A stretch of DNA of 10,539 nucleotides from CAYIVF01 sp964366875 (lineage in GTDB: Bacteria; Patescibacteriota; Minisyncoccia; Minisyncoccales; Staskawiczbacteraceae). Below the pieces are notes generated by a model, which worked only from the letters and a program-made list of their open reading frames with translations, searched no databases and was not told the DNA's origin. Below, in pieces: positions 1-5,611 of this stretch. The first letter of the stretch is position 1, and each line of letters starts with the position of its first letter. Both the position numbers and the translations under genes were made by a program. The stretch covers positions 1-10,539 of the forward strand of contig CAYIVF010000023.1 of NCBI GenBank assembly GCA_964366875.1. The letters run 5' to 3'.

Positions 1-54
1 AAGAAAACTTTTGTCATCTTCCACTATTAAAATTTTTTTGTTTGCATCTGCCAT
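1..54 (-). CDS. Response regulator receiver-domain protein, 5' end only
   Basis: The gene starts at ATG 54 and leaves the window after 18 codons, reading MADANKKILIVEDDKSFL. The pattern of a short lead, basic residues, the hydrophobic beta-1 strand ILIV, then the acidic cluster E12-D13-D14 followed by K is the classic start of a CheY-like receiver domain. In that family the acidic pair helps bind Mg2+ next to the phospho-accepting Asp, which lies outside this window. The output domain is not visible. No Shine-Dalgarno sequence precedes the ATG; the upstream bases are A-rich. The gene lies downstream of an extended -10 promoter (209-201) and a possible small gene (171-88), separate from the efflux operon, whose end is marked by a palindrome. 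Its position suggests, but does not prove, a two-component system beside the ECF-linked efflux genes. Confidence 0.72.
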   Translation of the reverse strand, partial: MADANKKILIVEDDKSFL

Positions 55-87
55 AATTTTTTTATTAATTATTTTTTGTATTTATAA

Positions 88-171
88 TTATCTTTTATTT
101 TTGCTTAATTTAGTCCTGTTTCTTCTTTTAAGCTTTCTTGCCGTTCTTTTTTTATTTGCCCAAGTTGCCAT
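88..171 (-). CDS. Possible 27-aa highly basic small protein
   Basis: An ATG-to-TAA frame of 27 codons begins MATWANKKRTARKLKRRN and continues RTKLSKNKR. About half of the residues are Lys or Arg, with one Trp near the N terminus. It sits about 23 nt downstream of the start point expected from the extended -10 promoter at 209-201, and ends 33 nt before the response-regulator ATG. Such size and charge are seen in tiny ribosomal or nucleic-acid-binding proteins, but I do not recognise the family. A-rich DNA read on this strand gives Lys and Arg codons easily, so the frame could be chance. There is no Shine-Dalgarno sequence, which is common in this lineage. The alternative is that this is only the 5' leader of the response-regulator mRNA. 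Confidence 0.35.
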   Translation of the reverse strand: MATWANKKRTARKLKRRNRTKLSKNKR

Positions 172-193
172 GTTTTTAAGTTTAATTTTATTC

Positions 194-209
194 TTATGCT
201 ATTATAGCA
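194..209 (-). promoter_or_regulatory. Extended -10 promoter for the response-regulator transcript
   Basis: Minus-strand bases 209-201 read TGCTATAAT, a perfect TATAAT hexamer with the TGn extension that can compensate for a weak -35 box. The best -35 candidate 17 nt upstream (TCGCAA) matches consensus poorly. Transcription would start near 194, between the palindrome at 261-234 and the small frame at 171. Confidence 0.55.
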
Positions 210-233
210 GACTTGTCCGCAAATTGCGAGAGC

Positions 234-261
234 AAACGCTCCAGACGCGTCTGGAGCGTTT
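234..261 (-). terminator. Perfect 28-bp palindrome, probable bidirectional terminator
   Basis: The 28 bases are identical to their own reverse complement, centred on ACGCGT. As RNA they form a 12-bp stem closed by a CGCG tetraloop, flanked by A and T runs (TTTT on the plus side, TTT on the minus side). The palindrome lies 8 bp past the TAA of the last efflux-operon gene and about 25 bp upstream of the next -10 box, which fits an operon-end terminator. The short U-tract is weak, so it could instead be a dyad operator for the downstream promoter. Confidence 0.55.
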
Positions 262-269
262 TGAAAGGT

Positions 270-662
270 TTACCGTATTTGGATAAACTGGGCTGTTACG
301 CTTCCGTCCTGATTCTGGGTTCCGGTTACAGAAACATTTTTGCCAATTGCTAGATCTTCAAGGCTGGCTTCGGCAAGTTTGCTGATTTTTGAAGAGCTTG
401 AATAAAATATTATTTTTGAACCGCTGTTTTGCATTTTAACAGTAATGCTTTGCTCATCTTTTGAAATTATTTCTCCTGCGGTAAAACCCCCTGCTCCAGA
501 CTGCTGCCTATTTTGAAAACCTTGCATGTTGCCAGTTCCCTGCTGAAAATTTCTTGCGTTAGCTCTTTGATTTTTTGCATAAGCCATTCCTCCGTAAAAA
601 GACCCTCCTGCGGCAATTCCTAAAACAATAACTGCTATAATGATTAAAATATTTTTTTTCAT
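270..662 (-). CDS. Membrane-anchored DUF5666-like protein (130 aa)
   Basis: An N-terminal hydrophobic segment (about residues 4-26, Ile/Val/Gly-rich, ending GGSFYGGMAYAK) acts as a signal anchor. A Gln/Asn/Gly-rich linker (31-58) and a compact beta-rich domain (about 60-130) follow. The domain pattern GEIISKDEQSITVKM, then SSSSKIS, LEDLAIGKNVSVTGT, and a closing DGSVTAQFIQIR is the DUF5666-type OB-like fold, common as small anchored proteins in Patescibacteria. The domain would lie outside the cytoplasmic membrane. The gene starts at ATG 4 bp after the permease stop and is the last gene of the efflux operon, just before the palindromic terminator. No catalytic residues are evident. A role as an accessory or sensing partner of the exporter is inferred from position only. 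Confidence 0.8.
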   Translation of the reverse strand: MKKNILIIIAVIVLGIAAGGSFYGGMAYAKNQRANARNFQQGTGNMQGFQNRQQSGAGGFTAGEIISKDEQSITVKMQNSGSKIIFYSSSSKISKLAEASLEDLAIGKNVSVTGTQNQDGSVTAQFIQIR

Positions 663-666
663 AAAT

Positions 667-1509
667 TTATTCGTAGCGCAGCGCCTCTATTGGATTAAGC
701 TTGGCGGCCCTGCGGGCAGGATAATAGCCAAACACTATTCCAATAACAGCCGATACGCCGAATGCTAATAAAATTGAGTACAAAGAAACAGATGTTGCAA
801 TTCCCCCAAATTTTGAAACTAAAAAGCTTACAACCCACCCAAGACAAATTCCCAAAACTCCTCCGACCAATGTAAGCAATACGGCTTCTGATAAAAATTG
901 CCTGCTTATGTCTTTTCTTTTGGCGCCGATTGCCTTTCTTAATCCTATTTCCCTTGTTCTTTCTGTAACTGTCGTAAGCATCATATTCATAATTCCAATG
1001 CCTCCCACCACCAGAGATATACCGGCCACCGCGGCCAAAAGTATTGTAAATGTATTGGTGACAGAAGAAGCGGCGGCAACGATATCTGCCTGGTTTAGGG
1101 TGCTAAAATCAGCAAGTTCGGGATTTAAAATATGGTGGCGTTCAAGTAGCAACGAGGTAATCTGCGCTTGCATATCCGCCATGGAGCTTTGATCAATTGC
1201 CTGGACGCCGATTGAACCAATATAATTATTGCCCGATAAAAACTTCTGGGCCGTGGTTACGGGTATAAACACCATATCGTCTTGATTACTAAAACCGCTT
1301 CCCCCTTTTGCCTGGGTAACCCCTATTACTTTAAAATTTATTCCTTTAATGCGTATCGTCTGTCCTATTGGGTCAGTTCCCTGGCCAATAGATACCATGG
1401 CAATAACCGAAGCAATGCCAATAATAATTCCCAAAATAGTAAGGCTGGAACGGGCCTTATTAACTAATAATGCTGAATATGTCTCTTCAAATAAATCAGA
1501 AATAATCAT
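667..1509 (-). CDS. MacB-type ABC transporter permease with internal deletion (280 aa)
   Basis: This is the permease of a MacB/FtsX-type exporter. The cytoplasmic lead and TM1 (about residues 18-42, ILGIIIGIASVIAMVSIGQG) are typical. So is the C-terminal three-TM FtsX domain (about 155-178, 208-232, 238-262) with the conserved GIMNMML, TERTREIGLRKAIGA and YPARRAAKLNPIEALRYE blocks. Family members are usually around 400 aa. Here TM1 runs straight from SIGQGT (to residue 45) into DPIGQTIRIKGINFKVIG, which normally comes after roughly 100 more residues of extracytoplasmic MacB_PCD domain. The in-frame junction is at about 1374/1375. The start ATG overlaps the ATPase stop as ATGA (1509-1506), so translation is coupled. 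The deletion may be real or an assembly artefact. Function is doubtful if it is real. Confidence 0.88.
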   Translation of the reverse strand: MIISDLFEETYSALLVNKARSSLTILGIIIGIASVIAMVSIGQGTDPIGQTIRIKGINFKVIGVTQAKGGSGFSNQDDMVFIPVTTAQKFLSGNNYIGSIGVQAIDQSSMADMQAQITSLLLERHHILNPELADFSTLNQADIVAAASSVTNTFTILLAAVAGISLVVGGIGIMNMMLTTVTERTREIGLRKAIGAKRKDISRQFLSEAVLLTLVGGVLGICLGWVVSFLVSKFGGIATSVSLYSILLAFGVSAVIGIVFGYYPARRAAKLNPIEALRYE

Positions 1510-2213
1510 ATTGGCGCGACTCTTCTTTTTTTATTATTTTTTTGGTTTCCAACAATCATTCCATCTTTAATAGTAATAATCCTGTCAGCATGCTCTGCAA
1601 CATAAAGTTCGTGAGTAATAAGAATAATTGTCCTGCCCTCATTTTCGTTTAAATTTTGGAATGCGGCAAGCACAATTTCTCCGGTTTTCGTATCAAGATT
1701 GCCGGTTGGTTCGTCAGCTAAAATAATAGCCGGGTCATTTACCAGCGCCCTTGCAATAGCAACCCTCTGCATCTGGCCCCCTGAAAGCTGGTTTGAGTGA
1801 TGGTAAAAATGAGACTCGCCCAACCCCGCGCTTTCAAGCGCTTTCTTTGCTTTTAATTCCCTTTGCTCTTTTGGCAATCCTGCGTACATAAGAGGCAGTA
1901 TTACATTTTTTAATACTGTTGCCCTGCGTAAAAGATTAAATGACTGAAATACAAATCCTATATTTTTTTTTCTAATTTCTGCCAGTTCGTCATCTAAAAG
2001 ATCTGAAATATTTTGACCGTTCAATATATAATCCCCATACGTTGACGTATCAAGACAGCCGAGAATATTCATCAATGTTGTTTTGCCTGAGCCCGATGGC
2101 CCCATAATCGCAACAAATTCTTTGTTTTGGATATTGAATGAAACATCTTTAAGAACGCTCGTTTCAACATCGCCGCTCTTGTATATTTTTGTAATCTTAT
2201 TGCACTGAATCAT
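1506..2213 (-). CDS. MacB/LolD-type ABC transporter ATP-binding protein (235 aa)
   Basis: This complete cytoplasmic ATPase would power the neighbouring permease. All motifs are visible: Walker A GPSGSGKT (38-45), Q-loop Q90 within FVFQSFNLL, signature LSGGQMQ (143-149), Walker B IILADEP (163-169), D-loop TGNLD (170-174) and switch His201 in ITHE. The LLRRATVLKNVILPL stretch after the Q-loop is typical of the MacB/LolD/FtsE group, which drives mechanotransmission or lipoprotein and peptide export. Length is normal for the family, with a short Lys/Arg-rich tail. The gene begins 4 bp after the adaptor stop and overlaps the permease start by 4 bp. It uses the only TGA among the ordinary stop codons in the window. 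It is intact, unlike its two partner genes. Confidence 0.93.
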   Translation of the reverse strand: MIQCNKITKIYKSGDVETSVLKDVSFNIQNKEFVAIMGPSGSGKTTLMNILGCLDTSTYGDYILNGQNISDLLDDELAEIRKKNIGFVFQSFNLLRRATVLKNVILPLMYAGLPKEQRELKAKKALESAGLGESHFYHHSNQLSGGQMQRVAIARALVNDPAIILADEPTGNLDTKTGEIVLAAFQNLNENEGRTIILITHELYVAEHADRIITIKDGMIVGNQKNNKKRRVAPI

Positions 2214-2217
2214 GTAA

Positions 2218-3534
2218 TTATCTTGTCTGTATTCTAACTCCTCCTGCGCTGCCAGATCTCGCGCCTCCAGATGGAAACAAACTGCTACCTTGGCTTGCGG
2301 CGCTGGCGTCAGATGAAGCTGTTATAACTCGCGCAACTATTACATCTCCCTCTTTCAGACCGCTTATTACTTCGGTAAAAAAATCGTTGGATAATCCTGT
2401 TTCAATTGTTTTTTGTTCGGGCAGTTCATTTAAAGCAACTCCCGCGCTGGCAGATAATCCTGCGGAAAAATTGTTAGCATCAAATCCGTCCGGGGCAACT
2501 TGGACATAGCTTGAATCATTTGCCGATTTTACCGCGGAATTGGGAATCAGAAGCGCGTCCTGCTTGCTTTCTGTAATAATATTTGCGGAAACCGTCATAG
2601 AGGGTTTTATTCTTTCGTCCTGCGTATCAAATCCTATTTTTACTCCGTAAGACACCACCCCCTGGCTTGAGGTTCCAATTGAATCAACCTCTAATACCTG
2701 CCCCGTTATTGTTAAATCTTCTATCGCGTCAAATGTAATGGTAGCTTTTTGGCCAACCTTGATTTTTGCAACGTCTACTTCATTTAATGTGATTTGGGCA
2801 ATGCTTTGCTTAGTGAACATGGTGGCTATCACGGTGCTTTGCGATACGGAATCGCCGTATTTAATATCTGATTTTGCCACTACGCCGGTAAAAGGGGCAA
2901 AAACAACATAATTATTAAGATTATCCTTGGCATCCTGCAATGCCGCCTTTTTTTGCAATACCGCGTTTTCTTGGCTCCTAATATCTATAGGATTCGTAAG
3001 TTCATAATCTTCAATGGATCTTTTTGATGACTCAATAGACCTGTAAGCGCTTTCAAAATTTGAAATAATGCCGTTTAATTTTCCAAGAGCTGTTCCTATG
3101 CTGCTTTGATAAGCGGTAATCTGAGAAGGCGGCTGTCCTTTGCGGCTATTTTTTGCGGCGCTATCATTAATATTACTGACTAAGGCGTCCAGCATATTCT
3201 GTTCGCTTTTTATGGCTTGGGCTAAAAATTCAACAGTTTTTTTTGTCGCTTTAAGAATACTGACAACCTCGTCTGAACTGGCGTCTAGTCTCAAATTGCG
3301 ATATTCTTGAAAATTAGGGTCGTAAGCATTTTTAGCGGCTGTATAATCTACCTCTGCCCTATCGGTCATAGTTTTAAATTCTGGCCTGAAATCTCCGTCA
3401 GCCAAATTGCTAAAAGCGCAAAAATTGTCGCTGCAAACCGAACTAATGCCGGCATTATCGTAAATAATGCTTCTTGCCAGCGGAGCTTTGCTGATTGCGG
3501 CGTAATTTTTCCAAAGATATTTCTGCTGACTCAA
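2218..3534 (-). CDS. HlyD/MacA-type adaptor, C-terminal part (frame 2 of a broken gene)
   Basis: This frame carries most of a membrane-fusion (periplasmic adaptor) protein. It contains a long alpha-helical region (about residues 58-205), the second half of the lipoyl/barrel-sandwich motif (NNYVVFAPFTGVVAKSDIKY, about 207-226, then GDSV), a beta-barrel domain (SIAQITLNEVDVAKIKVGQK and onward), a membrane-proximal domain (DALLIPNSAVK) and a Ser/Gly-rich tail. It has no signal anchor and no first half-motif; those are in the overlapping frame at 3892-3455. The nominal start at 3534 is a TTG inside the helical region and is probably not a true start. Moving from the first frame to this one needs a +1 shift within 3455-3534. 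Joined, the two parts give about 557 aa, a reasonable adaptor length. The stop lies 4 bp before the ATPase start. Confidence 0.82.
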   Translation of the reverse strand: MSQQKYLWKNYAAISKAPLARSIIYDNAGISSVCSDNFCAFSNLADGDFRPEFKTMTDRAEVDYTAAKNAYDPNFQEYRNLRLDASSDEVVSILKATKKTVEFLAQAIKSEQNMLDALVSNINDSAAKNSRKGQPPSQITAYQSSIGTALGKLNGIISNFESAYRSIESSKRSIEDYELTNPIDIRSQENAVLQKKAALQDAKDNLNNYVVFAPFTGVVAKSDIKYGDSVSQSTVIATMFTKQSIAQITLNEVDVAKIKVGQKATITFDAIEDLTITGQVLEVDSIGTSSQGVVSYGVKIGFDTQDERIKPSMTVSANIITESKQDALLIPNSAVKSANDSSYVQVAPDGFDANNFSAGLSASAGVALNELPEQKTIETGLSNDFFTEVISGLKEGDVIVARVITASSDASAASQGSSLFPSGGARSGSAGGVRIQTR

Positions 3535-3892
3535 GGCTTATTTCAGCATCGCGCACAGACTTTTGGGCATCCTTAGAATCCAAATACGCCAATGCCTGCC
3601 CCTGGCGCGCCTGCTGACCCGCCTTTACGGCAACATACGTCAGGGTGCCAGAAACTTTTGGCTTGACATCTATCTGCTGTGAAGCTTCAACCTGGCCGCT
3701 TCCAGAAACAGAAACAATAAGCGCGCCTTTTTCAACGTTGGCAAATACGTACATTGGCGCAGAAGAGCCGCTCCCCGCAAAAATTAAATATAACCCGATT
3801 GCCGCAATCACCAGCAAGGCTCCAGATATTATTTTATGTTTTAAAGCAATCTGTAAAAATTTTTCAGCTGTTTGCAGAAATTTTTTTGGCAT
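3455..3892 (-). CDS. HlyD/MacA-type adaptor, N-terminal part (frame 1 of a broken gene)
   Basis: This frame supplies the start of the adaptor: a cytoplasmic lead, a membrane anchor (about residues 20-40, IISGALLVIAAIGLYLIFAG), the first beta strands (KGALIVSVSGSGQVEA), and the first half of the lipoyl motif (VKPKVSGTLTYVAVKAGQ, with QGQALAYLD). The upstroke of the alpha-helical hairpin follows (DAQKSVRDAEISLESAEISLEK, about 108-129). After about residue 130 it leaves the family pattern and ends at TAA 3457-3455, while the continuation is in the next frame. An A5 run at 3510-3506 within the overlap is an obvious place for an indel. The alternative is an out-of-frame deletion in the coiled-coil. 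The gene follows the DUF5666-like gene by 7 bp in the efflux operon. Confidence 0.82.
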   Translation of the reverse strand: MPKKFLQTAEKFLQIALKHKIISGALLVIAAIGLYLIFAGSGSSAPMYVFANVEKGALIVSVSGSGQVEASQQIDVKPKVSGTLTYVAVKAGQQARQGQALAYLDSKDAQKSVRDAEISLESAEISLEKLRRNQQSSAGKKHYLR

Positions 3893-3899
3893 AATTCTT

Positions 3900-4409
3900 T
3901 TAAATTTTTATTTTGGGCTTAAAGGGCATTTGAGGGTTTTGGGGCGAAGGCATCACGCGGATAAACTTGGCGTCAATTCTTCCCTGATCGTTCGGCTCGC
4001 CTATTATCACAATATATTCGTCGGGCTTTAAATCTTTAATTTTGACGGCGTCGTGAAAACGCCTGATGTCTGTTTTTTCGCTTATCGTTATAATCTTTTC
4101 AACATTGTCTTTTCCTTTGACTACCAGCTCTGAATCTTCAACGGCAATAATTGAACCAAAAAATCCATGGGCTTCTGTAAAATCTTCGCCCATGAAATTT
4201 TTTTCAAAATCTCTTAAAAAACCGCCTTTAGGCCCTGCAAAATTATTATGGTAGTTCTCTCCCCATGCATAAGAAAATTTTGCTTTTTTATAGCCGACAG
4301 AAACTCCAATGCTGAATGAAAATATTAAAATAGCTGCTGCAAAAGAAGCTATTATGATAAAAACAGCTGTTTTTGATTTTATGAAATTAGACAGATTGTT
4401 TGTTTCCAT
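3900..4409 (-). CDS. Membrane-anchored DUF5666-like conserved protein (169 aa)
   Basis: A hydrophobic anchor (about residues 14-38) leads into a conserved aromatic/Gly segment (VGYKKAKFSYAWGENY, then FAGPKGGFLRDF) that I associate with Parcubacterial proteins. A beta-rich OB-like domain follows (about 82-153: FGSIIAVEDSELVVKGKDN, KTDIRRF, LKPDEYIVIIGEPND, RIDAKFIRVMP). The tail is Pro/Lys-rich. I chose ATG 4409. A TTG five codons upstream (4424) would lengthen the overlap with the preceding gene, and neither start has a clear Shine-Dalgarno site. From ATG 4409 the overlap with the upstream membrane-protein gene is 23 bp, implying translational coupling. The domain resembles that of the last gene of the operon (662-270), so the exporter is bracketed by two anchored proteins of one fold. 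Function is unknown. Confidence 0.78.
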   Translation of the reverse strand: METNNLSNFIKSKTAVFIIIASFAAAILIFSFSIGVSVGYKKAKFSYAWGENYHNNFAGPKGGFLRDFEKNFMGEDFTEAHGFFGSIIAVEDSELVVKGKDNVEKIITISEKTDIRRFHDAVKIKDLKPDEYIVIIGEPNDQGRIDAKFIRVMPSPQNPQMPFKPKIKI

Positions 4410-4806
4410 GCTTTTGGACGGCAATTAATTTTAACAAATGCGATATCTTGTCTATTGAAATAAAAATAATTCTTGTAAAAAACATCATAAAAGCAAACGC
4501 AAGAATAAATCCCGCAAAGGCGAACCCCGGAGTTGATTCAAAAACCGAAAGCAAAAAACTATCCCAATATTTAACCACCATGCCGGGATCAGAAAATATA
4601 AGAGAGAAAAACGGCAAAAAATCAGATTCTTTTAAAACGCTTTTAACTCCTATGGCGGCAAAAATAAAAAGTACGATAAATATTGCCAGTAAAACAGCAA
4701 AAAACCTTATGTGTTTTTTAATAAGGGCTAATTCTTTTTCCAGTCCTAATCTTTTTACTATTTTTGAAAAAAGACCTTTGGGATATGAAGGATAATTTTT
4801 GTTCAT
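4387..4806 (-). CDS. Two-TM membrane protein next to the ECF sigma factor (139 aa)
   Basis: A basic amphipathic N-terminal region (about residues 1-32) is followed by TM1 (about 33-53). A loop of about 40 residues with conserved-looking aromatic positions comes next (FSDPGMVVKYWDSFLLSVFES), then TM2 (about 95-117) and a short basic tail. I recognise the general type as a hypothetical protein recurring beside ECF sigma genes in Parcubacteria, but not a named family. Its position directly after the sigma gene is where an anti-sigma factor is often found, and a cytoplasmic N-terminal segment plus membrane anchoring would suit that role. However, no anti-sigma domain or zinc-binding motif is visible. 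A terminator-like hairpin separates it from the sigma gene, and it overlaps the next gene by 23 bp. Confidence 0.75.
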   Translation of the reverse strand: MNKNYPSYPKGLFSKIVKRLGLEKELALIKKHIRFFAVLLAIFIVLFIFAAIGVKSVLKESDFLPFFSLIFSDPGMVVKYWDSFLLSVFESTPGFAFAGFILAFAFMMFFTRIIFISIDKISHLLKLIAVQKHGNKQSV

Positions 4807-4824
4807 ATACGCACGGTAATACGC

Positions 4825-4853
4825 AAAAAAGATGCTTTTTGGTGCATCCTTTT
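4825..4853 (-). terminator. Rho-independent terminator after the sigma-factor gene
   Basis: On the minus strand GATGC (4848-4844) and GCATC (4835-4831) pair across an 8-nt loop. The stem extends through one G-T pair and AAAA/TTTT, and a run of six T follows the GC-rich part. The hairpin lies only 18 bp before the next ATG (4806), so it would attenuate rather than fully separate the downstream efflux genes unless another promoter exists. I do not see a good one. Confidence 0.6.
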
Positions 4854-4871
4854 CTATATTTTTTTAGATAT

Positions 4872-5426
4872 TTATAGGAATTTTTTCAATAAGTCCAGCC
4901 CGCGCCGATATCTGCTTTTTACGGTATTCAACGGCTCTTTCAGGACATTGGCGATTTCTATAAATTTTAAACCGTCTTTAACGCGCATATTAATAACAGG
5001 CCTGTAATCTGGCGGCAGTTTTAATATGGCTAGCGATAATTCTCTTGATGTCTGCCGGGATAAAATTTGATCAAATAATGACGGCGATTCGTCGGCCAAA
5101 GATTCTCCAAAATTACTTTTTCCGTTTTTATCAAATATGGAAAATGGAATAGGCTTTTTCTTTCTAAGCTCGTCTATTGCGATTCTTTTTGCAATAGTAA
5201 AAATCCATGTTTTAAAACTTTTTGAAGAATCAAAATTTTTAATATTTTTCCAAACTTTTACAAATGTTTCCTGAGTAATATCGGCAGCTGTTTCTTCGTT
5301 GCCCGTATATCTTTTTATAAAACCAAAAATAAGCGGCAGATATCGCTTAATTAATTCCTCTAAAACCGCATCTTCCCTGTTTTTCAAATAGCAACTGACT
5401 AATTGTTCATCAGTAATTTTTTTCAT
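4872..5426 (-). CDS. ECF-type RNA polymerase sigma factor (184 aa)
   Basis: This is a sigma-70 family, extracytoplasmic-function type factor that directs RNA polymerase to alternative promoters. The sigma-2 domain spans about residues 24-92, with the core-binding and -10-recognition signature DITQETFVKVWKNIKNF and SKSFKTWIFTIAKRIAIDEL. The sigma-4 domain spans about 126-184, with the -35-binding helix-turn-helix KFIEIANVLKEPLNTVKSRY. There is no sigma-3 domain, and the length is typical. It heads the efflux operon, which suggests control of envelope-stress export genes. The start is ATG 5426; a weak purine stretch (GTAGAGAAAT) precedes it. The upstream region holds two AAAATCCG direct repeats 22 bp apart (5454-5461 and 5476-5483) of unknown role. 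Confidence 0.93.
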   Translation of the reverse strand: MKKITDEQLVSCYLKNREDAVLEELIKRYLPLIFGFIKRYTGNEETAADITQETFVKVWKNIKNFDSSKSFKTWIFTIAKRIAIDELRKKKPIPFSIFDKNGKSNFGESLADESPSLFDQILSRQTSRELSLAILKLPPDYRPVINMRVKDGLKFIEIANVLKEPLNTVKSRYRRGLDLLKKFL

Positions 5427-5510
5427 ATTTCTCTACGGCTGTGTCTCCTGAACAAAATCCGAACTTTTTTCAAAGAAAATCCGGACGCTGACTTTTGATA
5501 ATTTTCGCTC

Positions 5511-5559
5511 GGGCGGGCAAAAAGGAAGGGGGTTGGGGGGAAGGAATTTTTGCCCGCCC
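5511..5559. repeat. G-rich inverted repeat with purine mirror-repeat loop
   Basis: Arms of 13 bp (GGGCGGGCAAAAA at 5511-5523 and its exact complement at 5547-5559) enclose a 23-base all-purine-plus-TT loop at 5524-5546. The loop core is a near mirror repeat, GGAAGGGGG-TT-GGGGGGAAGG. It could form a hairpin, and the loop is of a type that can adopt triplex or G-rich structures. Because no T-tract follows, it is not a standard terminator. It looks like an interspersed intergenic repeat unit at the edge of the accessory module. Confidence 0.6.
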
Positions 5560-5565
5560 TCGCTT
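5553..5565 (-). repeat. Flanking 13-mer AAGCGAGGGCGGG, copy 1
   Basis: Read on the minus strand this is identical to 10523-10535 on the plus strand. The two copies are inverted and lie on either side of the C-R-M-KAP module. They may be pieces of a dispersed GC-rich element. Confidence 0.45.
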
Positions 5566-5611
5566 TTCCGCCGCCGCCGAATTTCGTGCCAGTGAAACTA
5601 GCGCGCCGCTT

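Larger units (their letters stand above)
5427..5611. other. Intergenic region between the defence module and the sigma operon
   Basis: This 185-bp gap lies between the KAP NTPase stop and the sigma-factor start. It is much more GC-rich than its surroundings, with a CCG trinucleotide run at about 5568-5579 and a large G-rich inverted repeat (5511-5559). Nearer the sigma gene are two direct AAAATCCG repeats. An open frame crosses this gap on the minus strand (5694-5470), but it is low-complexity and overlaps the KAP gene, so I do not call it. Confidence 0.6.

Noticed and set aside
11..286. A 91-codon plus-strand frame that looks like a multi-spanning membrane protein.
   Set aside because: It begins with TTG, is built from T-rich DNA that gives Phe/Leu/Ile by default, runs through the 28-bp palindrome and into the 3' end of the DUF5666-like gene, and lies antisense to a clear response-regulator start and promoter.
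3455..3534. Programmed ribosomal frameshifting to make one adaptor protein.
   Set aside because: The shift needed is +1, and I see no recognisable +1 slippery site with a stop or Shine-Dalgarno stimulator. An indel or deletion is simpler, especially beside a permease with its own deletion.
3645..4031. Long plus-strand frames opposite the adaptor, DUF5666-like and membrane-protein genes (also 4400-4795 and 9802-10179).
   Set aside because: They are antisense to well-supported genes, show no domain pattern, and have compositions expected from complementing AT-rich coding DNA.
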